From Chthoniobacter flavus Ellin428 (GTDB lineage: Bacteria > Verrucomicrobiota > Verrucomicrobiia > Chthoniobacterales > Chthoniobacteraceae), in assembly GCF_000173075.1 (NCBI RefSeq), contig NZ_ABVL01000006.1:124001-188000 (forward strand): a stretch of 64,000 bases of DNA, read 5' to 3'. The notes under the pieces were generated by a model. That model was not told where the DNA came from and did not search any database. It was given only the letters and a program-made list of their open reading frames with translations. Shown one piece after another: positions 34,112-42,379 of this stretch (position 1 is its first letter; the number at the start of each line of letters is the position of its first letter). The position numbers and the translations under genes are program-made.

Positions 34112-34609
34112 ATGTTTCGGTCGCCGCTCCTCCGCCTTCTGCCCGCCCTGGTGACGATGATCCTGCTCGCCGCCTTCAGCGCTTGTGAGTCGAACAACAA
34201 CATTCCCTCGGGATCGAGGTGGGTCGTCTCCGTGGCGAAGGCGCCGTTCTACAAGTTCGGCCCGGTGCAAACATTCGGCCCGGACTTCGTGCTCACGGAG
34301 GGCGCGGAGGTCACCATGCTCGAGCATTCGTCCGGCTATTGCCGGGTGATGACCGCGGATGGCACCTCCGGGTGGGTCTCCACCGAAGATTTGAAACCCA
34401 AGCCCGCGTCCTACGCGACCTCGCGCAACGTCTCGACCAATTACACCACGCAGTTGAACCGTCCGATATTCGATACGCCGAGCTCTTCCTCGGTCGAGAA
34501 GCACAGCAATGTGCCCTCGACGAAGGGTTCACCGCTCTTCGATCAAGGCGATGCACCGCTGCCGCAAAATTCTAACACACCAAAACCTGCTCCGGGCTTC
34601 CGCTATTAA
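34112..34609 (+). CDS. Lipoprotein with bacterial SH3-type domain
   Basis: The 165-residue product starts at ATG 34112 with a signal peptide (LLRLLPALVTMILLAAF) and a probable lipobox FSAC, with the Cys near residue 25. Residues ~35-90 look like an SH3-type domain: AKAPFYKFGPVQTFGPDFVL, then GAEVTMLEHSSGYCRVMT, GTSGWVSTEDL. The rest is Ser/Pro/Asn-rich and probably unstructured. It sits between leuC (63 bases before) and leuD (117 bases after) on the same strand. SH3b domains bind peptidoglycan or proteins; a link to leucine synthesis is not obvious. Confidence 0.8.
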   Translation: MFRSPLLRLLPALVTMILLAAFSACESNNNIPSGSRWVVSVAKAPFYKFGPVQTFGPDFVLTEGAEVTMLEHSSGYCRVMTADGTSGWVSTEDLKPKPASYATSRNVSTNYTTQLNRPIFDTPSSSSVEKHSNVPSTKGSPLFDQGDAPLPQNSNTPKPAPGFRY

Positions 34610-34617
34610 ACACGCAT

Positions 34618-34695
34618 CTTCTTAATCTTAATCCTAATCTTAATCTTACTCTCCGGGGGAGGATTAAGAGTAAGATTAAGATTACGATTAAGAGT
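34618..34695. repeat. Palindromic 6-mer-word element (TAATCT family), copy 1
   Basis: The left arm repeats TAATCT/TAATCC words (34622-34650), with CTCCGGGGGAGG as the apex. The right arm repeats GATTAAG/GATTACG words (34662-34695). It begins 8 bases after the stop codon of the lipoprotein gene and ends 31 bases before leuD. Copy 2 is at 42280-42361. It would interrupt or attenuate read-through from leuC into leuD. Confidence 0.85.
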
Positions 34696-34726
34696 CAGCC
34701 GCCAAGCCCTCTACTCGAAACACATT

Positions 34727-35275
34727 ATGTCCAATACCATCACCAGCCCTGTCTACGTCGTTCAGGACAATATCGATACCGACCAGATCATTCCCGCGCA
34801 GTATCTCACCCTCGTGCCCACTATCGCCGAGGAATACGAGAAGCTGGGCAGCTACGCGATGATCGGGCTGCCGGACGATGCGTATCCGACGAAGTTCATA
34901 CCCGCCGGTGAGATGAAGACGCCCTACAAGATCGTGATCGCGGGCCGGAATTTCGGCTGCGGCAGTTCGCGCGAGCACGCGCCCATCGCCATGGGCGCCG
35001 CGGGCGTGGAAGCGGTCGTCGCGGATTCCTTCGCGCGCATCTTCTTCCGTAACTGCGTGGCGACCGGCGAGCTCTATCCCTACGATGCCAACGAGCGCCT
35101 CTGTGCGAAGATCAAGACCGGCGACGTAGCGACGCTCGATTTCGATGCCGACACGCTCACTGTGAATGGCACGACCTACAGCCTGAAGCCGCTCGGTGAA
35201 GTGCGCCCGGTAATCGACGCCGGCGGCATCTTCAACTATGCCCGCAAGAGCGGGATGATCCCGGCGCACAGCTGA
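34727..35275 (+). CDS. leuD: 3-isopropylmalate dehydratase small subunit
   Basis: The 182-residue subunit carries the swivelling domain of the enzyme: [14 protein letters not shown] at the start and the [14 protein letters not shown] motif (residues ~63-76) that contacts substrate and cluster. [16 protein letters not shown] follows. Length is normal for the archaeal-type small subunit (~160-200). It pairs with leuC, from which it is separated by a lipoprotein gene and a palindromic element. Confidence 0.95.
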   Translation: MSNTITSPVYVVQDNIDTDQIIPAQYLTLVPTIAEEYEKLGSYAMIGLPDDAYPTKFIPAGEMKTPYKIVIAGRNFGCGSSREHAPIAMGAAGVEAVVADSFARIFFRNCVATGELYPYDANERLCAKIKTGDVATLDFDADTLTVNGTTYSLKPLGEVRPVIDAGGIFNYARKSGMIPAHS

Positions 35276-35301
35276 GCGAAGTCCTGTAGTCGAGAGCGCG
35301 A

Positions 35302-35386
35302 TTGTAGGGCGGCGATCTTCGCCGCCGAGACTGGAAAGATGGCGTCGCGTGTAGCTGGGTGGCGGCCAGGATGGCCGCCCTACAAC
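35302..35386. repeat. Palindromic GTAGGGCGGC element
   Basis: The left arm at 35302-35329 (TTGTAGGGCGGCGATCTTCG...) and the right arm ending at 35386 (...GGATGGCCGCCCTACAA) are complementary except for a few bases. It lies between leuD (stop 35275) and the convergent DUF3482 gene (stop 35412), 27 and 26 bases away from each, and could terminate both. A relative is at 50914-51013. Confidence 0.8.
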
Positions 35387-35411
35387 CGTGCCATCGGAAG
35401 TCGAGGCGGCC

Positions 35412-36827
35412 TTACTGGGAAACCTCCCGTAGCCATTCGCGCAACGCGCCAACCGTGGCGTCGCGCTGATCGTCATTGAAACGATTCTTGCGCATGTCGC
35501 GAAAGGCTTTGGCCAGCGTGCGGCGCAGGTCGTCGGGTGCTTGATCGGAGCCGGCCTTGGTGGATTGCAGGCGCGCCGCGAGGGCCGCGGCATCGAGCGT
35601 TTCGCGATCCTGCCGGGCGTGCGCGCGACGGGAGACGGAGACGAAAATGCCGAGCGCGCGATCGAGAACGATCCACGGGAAATTGTCGTGTTTGATCGGA
35701 CCGGCGACGAGTTCCGTGCCGACGATGGCGCGCGAGAAGTAGGGGAGCCGGGCCTTGAAACCGGGCGCGGTGCGACTGCCGGCGAGGGCCGCGCCGCCGC
35801 CGACCGCGCCACCCACTGCCGCACCGAGACCCCAGGTCGCCCCGCCAAACATGAGGTCGATTTTCGCCCCGACCAGCGCGCCTCCACCCGCACCGGCGGC
35901 GAGCAAACGCCAGCCACTGAGACCGAGCAGCGACCAGGTGCGCTCGACGAAGAGCCCATCGGAAAGCCACTCGCGCGCCCCATCCTCATTCACCGCGACA
36001 CGTTGATGCGCGAAGGCGCGGATGATCTCGCGATGCGCCTCGAGTTCGTGCGCGATGAGTTTTTCGCGGAAGCGCTCCTCCACTTCGCGCCGCTGGGCGG
36101 CGACGCGCAACGGATCGCGCAACGCTTCCACGTGCTTGTCAGTAAGCAGATCGGAGAGCAGGTCGACGATGATGCGCGCAGTGGTGTCGAGCTTGTCCTC
36201 GCGGTCCTGCTTGAGCACTTCGACCGCCTTGCGCAGCTTCGCCTTGCCGGCGAGATCGACCGTGGCCAGCGCTTCCAGCAGGGCGAGGCGATTGGAAAAG
36301 TCCGCGCGATGGGCGTCGAAGTCGATGACCGTGCTGAAGTTCTGCCGCAGCCGCGCTTCCCATTCCGCGCGATACCGCGGCTCGCCGGTCTGGTTGAGCA
36401 ACGCGATACGCGGCGCACCGGTGAGACGCAGGATCTCGGTCTCGGCATCGTGCCGCGGTTCGAGCGGTTGCGCGAGGTCGACGACGTAAAGCAGCGAAGC
36501 GCCTTCGAGCACGGGCTCGAGCAGGCGCACTTCGTGAACGAAGAAACGGTCGTCCTTGTGGCGCGCCACGAAATCGCGGAAGACGGAAAGGGGATTGGAG
36601 GCGGTGCCGGCTTCCTTCAACTCCCGCAGGGCTTCGCGGGCGTTTTGGAATCCGGGCGTGTCGACAAACTCCAGCAGATCGCGCACCCGGAAACGCTGGC
36701 ACTGCGTGGTGGTGGGAAACGCGCCGATCCGCACGGAATCGTCCTCGGCCAGCGTAGCGACCACGGAGGATTTTCCGTGGTTCACGTCTCCGAGAATGGC
36801 AATGACCGGCAAGTCGTTCGTGCTCAT
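35412..36827 (-). CDS. DUF3482-type GTPase
   Basis: The 471-residue protein opens with a Ras-like GTPase domain: P-loop GDVNHGKSS (residues 13-21), switch region TTTQCQRF, and G3 DTPG (56-59). LLNQTGEP stands where the G4 motif is expected. C-terminally there is a Gly/Ala-rich hydrophobic patch (LVGAKIDLMFGGATWGLGAA, VGGAVGGGAALAG) like the membrane-inserting segments of DUF3482 proteins. It starts within the stop codon of the DUF2868 gene (ATGA overlap). This pair is conserved as a unit in proteobacteria but its function is unknown. Confidence 0.88.
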   Translation of the reverse strand: MSTNDLPVIAILGDVNHGKSSVVATLAEDDSVRIGAFPTTTQCQRFRVRDLLEFVDTPGFQNAREALRELKEAGTASNPLSVFRDFVARHKDDRFFVHEVRLLEPVLEGASLLYVVDLAQPLEPRHDAETEILRLTGAPRIALLNQTGEPRYRAEWEARLRQNFSTVIDFDAHRADFSNRLALLEALATVDLAGKAKLRKAVEVLKQDREDKLDTTARIIVDLLSDLLTDKHVEALRDPLRVAAQRREVEERFREKLIAHELEAHREIIRAFAHQRVAVNEDGAREWLSDGLFVERTWSLLGLSGWRLLAAGAGGGALVGAKIDLMFGGATWGLGAAVGGAVGGGAALAGSRTAPGFKARLPYFSRAIVGTELVAGPIKHDNFPWIVLDRALGIFVSVSRRAHARQDRETLDAAALAARLQSTKAGSDQAPDDLRRTLAKAFRDMRKNRFNDDQRDATVGALREWLREVSQ

Positions 36828-38338
36828 GGCGCGTAACTGAATGTGACGCAGCCGGTCTCTTCCGCGCGCAGAAAATCGCTCCAGTAGCGCATCCATTCCG
36901 GGTCTGGCGCTTTGGGCTTGCCCTGCGCATCGAGCGCGACCACGACGACGAAACCTTCGCTCTTTGTGGTCTCATTCGTAAGCGCGCCGACTCGGGCCGC
37001 AAACTGGGTGAACGCCGAAAACGCGGTAAAAGGAGCGGGCACGGCGATGAGCCAGCAAGGCGCCGCTGGAAGCGTCGCTGCTACTCTCGCGAGGGCCGCG
37101 TCATTGCCGCTCGGGTAGTCCACCTCGACGACTTCGCTGCAGGCCAATTTCCAGCCGAGTTGTTTCGCCACCCATTGCTCAATCTCCCCTTTCGCGCTGA
37201 CCAGCGACGTATCGACGAGCAGGCAGCCGATTTGTGCGCGTGTGACGGAGGTGGCGGTGAATCCATGCTGAGAGGACGGCGTGGCTTCGGAGACTGGCCG
37301 GTTTGAATGAATAACCGGGCCAGTGAGGCGGTGCCAGGCCGCGCGATGCCGGGGTTCGTCAAATGAAAGCTGGCGCATGGCAAGACGCATGCGCGTGCGA
37401 AAATAGGTCCGCAGCAAAGAGCGAGGAATCATCCCGTAGACGAAGACGAAAAGGATCAGCCAGGGCCACCACGAGACAGTGGCGCCGCGATCCAATGCGG
37501 CCATGCCTGATTGATAGTGAAACCAGCTATGCTCGACTTGCTCCAGCGAGGGGCAAAAATTCAAACCGAACAAAAGCCATGGCGTGGCCAGCGCTTTGAC
37601 GAGCGCGTACATGCCATTGGGGCTGTTGGCCACGGTGGATTCCCATCCAAAGGCAACATCGGTGAAGAGAACCCGCGCCAGTAGGGCGAGAAGAACCCCG
37701 GCATTCCAAAACACCCCGAAAGACTGCAACGCGAGCAAGGGAGTCCAGACGAGAGGTTGCAAATTGCGGCCCGAAAGCTGGCGAAGGGTTGCGAGCTCTG
37801 CGCGCAAGCGCATGCGCCGTTCGCCGGAGAGATGATCGGCCACACTGGCCAGTGCCTGACCGATACCTTCGCCCAGCCGGGCTAGCAGATGCTGGGAGGT
37901 CGCGCGGATGCCGCTGGAAAGCATGACGACCAGCGTCCACAGGAGCAGGATCCACTGGACGCCGACGGTGACCGCGAGGAAGACGGCAATGTTCACCGGG
38001 CGCTCCCCAGCGTAGTAAAGCGCTCCGCTCGCCACGGCGAAGCCGAGGACGAGTCCGGCGAGAATCGCGCTGGCGTTGAACCAGCGCGATGTGCTGGTGA
38101 ACCATTTGCCGGGCAGAATCTCGCCAGGACGGCGCGCTTCCAGCCAGCGATGAAAGACGGTGGCACGATTGGACCTTTCCTCCGCGTTCAACGATGGCGC
38201 GATCTTCTCCTCCCACAAGCGCGCATCGCGCGCGGCAATGGCCGCGAGGTCGGTGGCCCGCTCATCGGCAGCGACCAACGCTTCAAAGTCGAGCCGGTCG
38301 GCGAGAGTCCATTTTTCGGAGCGGGGCACGGAGAACAC
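36824..38338 (-). CDS. DUF2868 membrane protein, partner of the GTPase
   Basis: In 504 residues there are membrane helices at about 85-110, 118-145, 205-235, 250-272 and 300-320, then a soluble C-terminal half that ends AEETGCVTFSYAP. The start LADRLDFEALVAADE and RWLEARRP fit DUF2868. The last ~110 residues (VTRAQIGCLLVDTSLVSAK, then VVEVDYPSGNDAALARV) look like a GTPase-like or Rossmann fold without a P-loop. The four-base overlap with the DUF3482 gene implies a joint complex at the inner membrane. Family function unknown. Confidence 0.87.
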   Translation of the reverse strand: MFSVPRSEKWTLADRLDFEALVAADERATDLAAIAARDARLWEEKIAPSLNAEERSNRATVFHRWLEARRPGEILPGKWFTSTSRWFNASAILAGLVLGFAVASGALYYAGERPVNIAVFLAVTVGVQWILLLWTLVVMLSSGIRATSQHLLARLGEGIGQALASVADHLSGERRMRLRAELATLRQLSGRNLQPLVWTPLLALQSFGVFWNAGVLLALLARVLFTDVAFGWESTVANSPNGMYALVKALATPWLLFGLNFCPSLEQVEHSWFHYQSGMAALDRGATVSWWPWLILFVFVYGMIPRSLLRTYFRTRMRLAMRQLSFDEPRHRAAWHRLTGPVIHSNRPVSEATPSSQHGFTATSVTRAQIGCLLVDTSLVSAKGEIEQWVAKQLGWKLACSEVVEVDYPSGNDAALARVAATLPAAPCWLIAVPAPFTAFSAFTQFAARVGALTNETTKSEGFVVVVALDAQGKPKAPDPEWMRYWSDFLRAEETGCVTFSYAP

Positions 38339-38461
38339 CTAGTTTTCCGGGTGCGCGCTGTCAGGCAGATTCTTGGAGGGCGCTGCTCCGTCCCTCAGCA
38401 TGACCCCGCATCTTTGGTCGGTTTAGGGACAGCGGGGAATTCGGCTGCGGCTCACTGGGAG

Positions 38462-38537
38462 GGGCGACTTCCTAGTCGCCCTCAAAGAGAGGCGCTGCGC
38501 GCATCGGTTTTTCGGTCAGCGACTGGGAAGTCGCCGG
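38462..38537. repeat. Pair of GCGACT-family hairpins in gene-free stretch 38339-38657
   Basis: Hairpin one: GGGCGACT at 38462-38469 pairs with AGTCGCCC at 38474-38481 (loop TCCT). Hairpin two: GCGACT at 38519-38524 pairs with AGTCGC at 38529-38534 (loop GGGA). The second repeats the 10078-10097 hairpin. The stretch contains no plausible gene. Its first part (38339-38400) is the 5' flank of the DUF2868 gene and may hold its promoter. Confidence 0.75.
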
Positions 38538-38601
38538 CTCCCCACAGGTGCGCCATCCCTTTCGATATCTAAACACCGAGCAAAGATGTGGATAATGCTT
38601 A

Positions 38602-38640
38602 GGCTCCGTCAGCGCCCCAAAATTTGGGCGGCGACGGAGC
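38602..38640. terminator. Strong hairpin after the RNase-H-like gene
   Basis: GCTCCGTC at 38602-38609 pairs with GACGGAGC at 38633-38640, and the inner CGCCC/GGGCG pair adds a second helix around an AAAATTT loop. It lies 17 bases past the stop codon of the gene ending at 38658, on the minus strand. It resembles an intrinsic terminator without a clear T-tract. Confidence 0.6.
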
Positions 38641-38657
38641 ACCGCCCTCCAGTGGCC

Positions 38658-39200
38658 TCAGCTCCACTCCACCGGCACGCTTTTGCGCTGCTGGAAGCGG
38701 TCGTTGTAAAAGAGCTGTTTCTTGGCGATGCCAAATTCGTGGACGAGCTTCGTGCACTTCACGTCGAAGCAGCAGTATTCCGCGATGTCCAGCAGCCGGC
38801 CTTCGCGCCACCAGCGGATGGCATCGAGGCCATCGCCCGTCTTGCCCACGCCGAGCGACGCGCTGGCCACCGCATCGAGCCCGAGGCGGTGCCCAAGTTT
38901 TTTCTCGATGTCCACCATGAGATCGAGCGTCTGGCAAAGGTGCGGGAGATCATAGGCCATGTAACCCATCAGCACCTCATAATCAAAATTGATGACGTTA
39001 AAGCCGACCACCAGATCGGCCCGCAGGAGTTGTTGCACGAGTTCCTCGACCCGCTGTTCGCGATAGATCCGGTATTCGCCGAGCCGCGTGCTGTAGGTCA
39101 CGCCCAGGCTCATGCCCATGTCGCGCTTCCGATCCCAGCCGCCGGCGTCGTTGGCCGTCCGCTGGGTTTCAAGGTCGAAGTAGACGATGTCGGGCGGCAT
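38658..39200 (-). CDS. RNase-H-like (DEDD) nuclease domain protein
   Basis: The 180-residue protein has the DEDD exonuclease core: VYFDLET with D9 and E11, VVGFNVINFDYEVLMGY with the second acidic residue, and AEYCCFDVKCTKLVHEF with the last Asp. This is the YprB/RNase_H_2-type 3'-5' exonuclease fold. Between these lie QTLDLMVDIEKKLGHRLGLDAVA. No further domain is present. It is the distal gene of the GH57 cluster but separated from its neighbour by a palindromic element, so co-transcription is uncertain. Confidence 0.85.
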   Translation of the reverse strand: MPPDIVYFDLETQRTANDAGGWDRKRDMGMSLGVTYSTRLGEYRIYREQRVEELVQQLLRADLVVGFNVINFDYEVLMGYMAYDLPHLCQTLDLMVDIEKKLGHRLGLDAVASASLGVGKTGDGLDAIRWWREGRLLDIAEYCCFDVKCTKLVHEFGIAKKQLFYNDRFQQRKSVPVEWS

Positions 39201-39202
39201 AG

Positions 39203-39291
39203 AAATGACGAATGACGGATGACGAATGACGAATCAATCACGAATCGACCCTTGGTCCAATTCGTCATTCGCCATCCGTCATTCGTCATTT
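39203..39291. repeat. Palindromic 7-mer-word element (GACGAAT family) that supplies a stop codon
   Basis: The left arm at 39206-39232 repeats GACGAAT/GACGGAT words. The right arm at 39260-39290 repeats ATTCGTC/ATCCGTC. The TGA that ends the 39286-40632 gene (complement of 39286-39288) is the TGA of a word in the right arm, so the gene's end lies inside the element. It reaches to within 3 bases of the next gene's start. Confidence 0.85.
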
Positions 39292-40632
39292 ATTTCCCTC
39301 GCCCTTCCATTCGTAATCGCCGGCGTCGAAGGCCATCATGTTCGCGAGCTTGTGCGCCTTGAATTCCTCCACCACGGCGCCATCGCTTTGGAAGACAGTG
39401 AGCTGCCGACCGCTCCCTTCGCGGCCGATGACTACCCACTTTAGACCAGGCGTCTCGGTGATCCGGCGCAGCGGCAGGCCATCGGTTGTCTGGATGAAGC
39501 TGCCGCCGCTGTTGAAGCCGATATCCACGTGCGCGGTGGTGGGCTCGTTTTTGATCAGCGGATTCTCGATGAGATGGACCACGAATTCTTTGTCCGGGAC
39601 GAAAGGCTTGCCGCTCGGACGCTTCAACAGGTCGTGGATGGAATCGAAGGTTTCTCCCAGCCAGATCTCCTTTTCCATCACCGTCTCCCAAGCCGGGGCA
39701 TCACCCGTCGTGGCCTTTTGCGGCAGCGCCAGGGAGCGCACGCGTTGCATCCGATCGTTCGTCTCCAGCAGCATGATCTTCTCGCTCCACTTGGCGGGAA
39801 ATTGACCGCGGGCGGCGAAGATGCGTTGCGGCACAGGTTCACCAGCCGTGTAGGCCAGGCGGCGCAGAAATTCCCCACCGTAGGTGTAGGCGCGTACTTC
39901 CGTGCCAGTCGCGCCGCGCACGATGACCCACAAGCGATCGGGCGCACCGAGCGCCGCGTCGATCGCCACTTCATTGGCAGCGAGCGAGAAATCGCGTGGG
40001 GTTCCGCCGACATTCAATTTCACCTTTCCCTCCACGACACTCACGCTGGCGCCATCGCCGGAGTTGCCTTTCGGATCGGTGTCGAAACTCAACGTGCGAT
40101 CCACTTCTTTGCCGTCGCCCGTGCGCAGGACGGCGGTCACCTTGTCGTCGCCCGCGGCCCGCAGTTCCACCAGCCGCGTCGGCCGGGGGCCATCGTCATC
40201 AGTGATCCAATCGTTGCCGTGCAGGGCGATGCCATCGACATCCACTTCACCCACGCTGTAACCGCGCGCGGAATAGAGCCCGGGCGGCATCAGCTTGCCG
40301 GTGTCGTCCTTCCCGTCCCAAAAGGTGATCAGCCCATTGAGGCCGACGACGAAATCCTTCGACGTGCCTTCGCGAACGAGCGCGCGGACGAGCTTCCCTT
40401 TCCTGTCGTAGATGCCGAGGCTGAGCGAGCCCTCCATCGGCGGCGGGAGAAACATGATCTTCATCCCCGTGCGCTGTGGCGCGGCAGGTTGTTCTTCATT
40501 TTGCGCGCAAACGAAGGATGAAGGATGAAGGATGAAGGATGAAAGAAGGAGCGCGCCGAGCTGAGCCAGCAATCGGCGACGGGAAGAAAAGGCGAAAGGG
40601 AAAATGGCGGATGGCAGAGGTGCTTTACGCAT
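39286..40632 (-). CDS. Exported protein with FlgD-type Ig-like domain
   Basis: The 448-residue product starts at ATG 40632, overlapping the GH57 stop codon by 8 bases. It has a signal peptide (LLAQLGALLLSSFILHPSSF region, cleavage near VCAQ). Residues ~50-130 form a FlgD/CHU-like Ig domain: SLGIYDRKGKLVRALVREGT, then GLITFWDGKDDTGKLMPPGLY. The remainder is beta-rich, with a RLWVIVRG-type propeller-like stretch. It is probably surface or periplasmic. Its hydrophobic signal core is partly encoded by GGATGAA repeats (see 40513-40549). Function unknown. Confidence 0.75.
   Translation of the reverse strand: MRKAPLPSAIFPFAFSSRRRLLAQLGALLLSSFILHPSSFVCAQNEEQPAAPQRTGMKIMFLPPPMEGSLSLGIYDRKGKLVRALVREGTSKDFVVGLNGLITFWDGKDDTGKLMPPGLYSARGYSVGEVDVDGIALHGNDWITDDDGPRPTRLVELRAAGDDKVTAVLRTGDGKEVDRTLSFDTDPKGNSGDGASVSVVEGKVKLNVGGTPRDFSLAANEVAIDAALGAPDRLWVIVRGATGTEVRAYTYGGEFLRRLAYTAGEPVPQRIFAARGQFPAKWSEKIMLLETNDRMQRVRSLALPQKATTGDAPAWETVMEKEIWLGETFDSIHDLLKRPSGKPFVPDKEFVVHLIENPLIKNEPTTAHVDIGFNSGGSFIQTTDGLPLRRITETPGLKWVVIGREGSGRQLTVFQSDGAVVEEFKAHKLANMMAFDAGDYEWKGEGNK
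40513..40549. repeat. GGATGAA tandem words inside a signal-peptide coding region
   Basis: Four to five copies of the 7-base word GGATGAA lie in tandem at 40513-40545. On the minus strand they code SSFILHPSSF of the signal peptide of the 39286-40632 gene. The same word family occurs at 44004-44066 outside genes, so here an intergenic-type repeat has become coding sequence. Confidence 0.8.
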
Positions 40633-42217
40633 AGTATCGCCAATCGAGATTCGGGAAAATGTTGTCGCGCCATTCGCAATTCGCGAGGAAAGCTTCATCG
40701 ATGTCTTGCGCGCGGATCTGGTCGTAGAGCCGCGTGAAGCGCAGCAGGTGATCCTTCGTGCGCTTGGTCGCGTACGAGCGGGCGGTGCCGGTTTTCATGA
40801 GGAAGGCCCAGTCGCTCGATTGCGCGAGAAGAAGCTCGCGGGCTAACTGACGCAGCGCGCGCTGGGTGCGCTCGGGGATGTCCTCCTGCTTCGCATGGAC
40901 GCGGGCGACTTCGGTCATGCGTTTCGCAGCCATGTGCAGGTGCGGATAAATCCACGAATTCGAATCGTCGAGCCACACTTCCCAATAGCCCTTGTGTCCC
41001 CAGCTCGAGGCGGCTGGCGCGACCATCTGCTGGGTGTCGTTTTCCTTGAGATAAAGCGACGGCGTGGTCAGCTGGAAAGCGTCCTGGTCGTAGACCGATT
41101 TGCGGATGAAGAGGTTGAGAAACTCCGGGCCCTCGAACCACCAGTGCCCGAAGAGCTCAGCATCGAAGGGACTCACCACGATCGGCGGGACGTTCATGTT
41201 CGACCGCAGATGCTGGATCTGCGCGGCCCGCGCGCCCATGAAGTGGCCGGCATGATGATCCGCCGCGCCCATCGCCCAGCCGCGATTGTAGAGATCCTTG
41301 TCCGGCGTGCGGCCGGTGATGCGGTGATATTTGATGCCGGTGAATTTGCGCGTGCCGTCGCTGGGCAGCGCGTCGCCAAGGTATTCGCGCGAAAGATCGA
41401 AGCCGATATCACGGTAGAAATCGCGATACGCCGGATCACCCGGATACCCCTCCTCGGCGCTCCAGACCTGCCGGCTAGATTCGCGATCGCGCCCAAACGC
41501 CGCCGCGCCCGCCGGCGTGAAGACCGGCGTATAGATCGCGTAACGCGGCCGCGGGTTGCCAAACATCACGCCGTGCGAATCGAGCACGAACCAGCGCAGA
41601 TTCGCCTCCTGCAGGACCCGGTCGAGACTGGCCACATAGGCGCATTCCGGCAGCCAGATGCCGCGCGGATCGCGCCCGAACATTTCGCGATAGTGGTCGC
41701 GGGCGAGGAAGATCTGCGCCCGTACCGATTCCTGGAAATTCTCCATCAGCGGCAGAAAGCCGTGCGTGGCTGCGCAAGTGATGATCTCGATCACGCCGCG
41801 CTCCTGCAGTTCGGCGAAGGCCGTGACGAGATCGCGCTTCCAGCGCTCGCTCCAATCGCGGCGCGCCTCGTTCAGCCGAGCCTGGTAAAATTGCGCAAGC
41901 TCGTGAATCTGCCCCTGGCCGCGCGTGCGCTCGATTTCCCGATTGGCAAGCGCGATCGAGCGTTCGAGATAGCGCCCGTAACGCTGCTGGAGCAGCGGAT
42001 CGCGCAGCATGTGGCAGAGCGGCGGCGTGAGCGTGAGCGTGAGATGAAAAGGAACGCCATCCTCAGCGAGCCGATACAGCACCGAGAGGAGCGGGAGGTA
42101 CGTCTCGGTGATCGCCTCGTAAAGCCAGTCCTCCTCGAGGAATTCATCATACTCCGGATGCCGCACATAGGGCAGGTGCGCGTGGAGAATGAGGGCGAGG
42201 TATCCGTTGGGAGCCAT
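40625..42217 (-). CDS. GH57 1,4-alpha-glucan branching enzyme
   Basis: The 530-residue protein has GH57 markers: LHAHLPYVRH (residues 11-20), the nucleophile region GIWLPECAY with Glu191, and the acid region SPFDAELFGHWWFEGPEFL with its Asp. The lengths and motifs match the branching enzyme clade (Thermus/Thermococcus type, ~530 residues) rather than amylopullulanase. It creates alpha-1,6 branches in glycogen-like glucan in the cytoplasm. I start at ATG 42217. It lies between the maltokinase-like gene and the FlgD-type gene on the same strand. Confidence 0.92.
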   Translation of the reverse strand: MAPNGYLALILHAHLPYVRHPEYDEFLEEDWLYEAITETYLPLLSVLYRLAEDGVPFHLTLTLTPPLCHMLRDPLLQQRYGRYLERSIALANREIERTRGQGQIHELAQFYQARLNEARRDWSERWKRDLVTAFAELQERGVIEIITCAATHGFLPLMENFQESVRAQIFLARDHYREMFGRDPRGIWLPECAYVASLDRVLQEANLRWFVLDSHGVMFGNPRPRYAIYTPVFTPAGAAAFGRDRESSRQVWSAEEGYPGDPAYRDFYRDIGFDLSREYLGDALPSDGTRKFTGIKYHRITGRTPDKDLYNRGWAMGAADHHAGHFMGARAAQIQHLRSNMNVPPIVVSPFDAELFGHWWFEGPEFLNLFIRKSVYDQDAFQLTTPSLYLKENDTQQMVAPAASSWGHKGYWEVWLDDSNSWIYPHLHMAAKRMTEVARVHAKQEDIPERTQRALRQLARELLLAQSSDWAFLMKTGTARSYATKRTKDHLLRFTRLYDQIRAQDIDEAFLANCEWRDNIFPNLDWRYYA

Positions 42218-42279
42218 GGAGTGCGGAGGGTGCGCGGAAGGTACCACCGGCCCTCACGACGACAAGCGCGGAAGCGCGC

Positions 42280-42361
42280 TTCTTAATCGTTGATCTTTAA
42301 TCGTTAATCCTTAATCCCCCCCGCTGGATTAAGAATTAAGGAGCAAGGATTAAGATTAATG
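42280..42361. repeat. Palindromic 6-mer-word element (TAATCT family), copy 2
   Basis: Left-arm words TTAATCG/TTAATCC are at 42282-42319. After a CCCCCCCGC apex, right-arm words GGATTAA, GAATTAA and GATTAAG run from 42326 to 42359. It begins 18 bases past the stop codon of the maltokinase-like gene (42380) and sits upstream of the GH57 gene. Confidence 0.8.
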
Positions 42362-42379
42362 AACCGCCGGTCCATCGCC

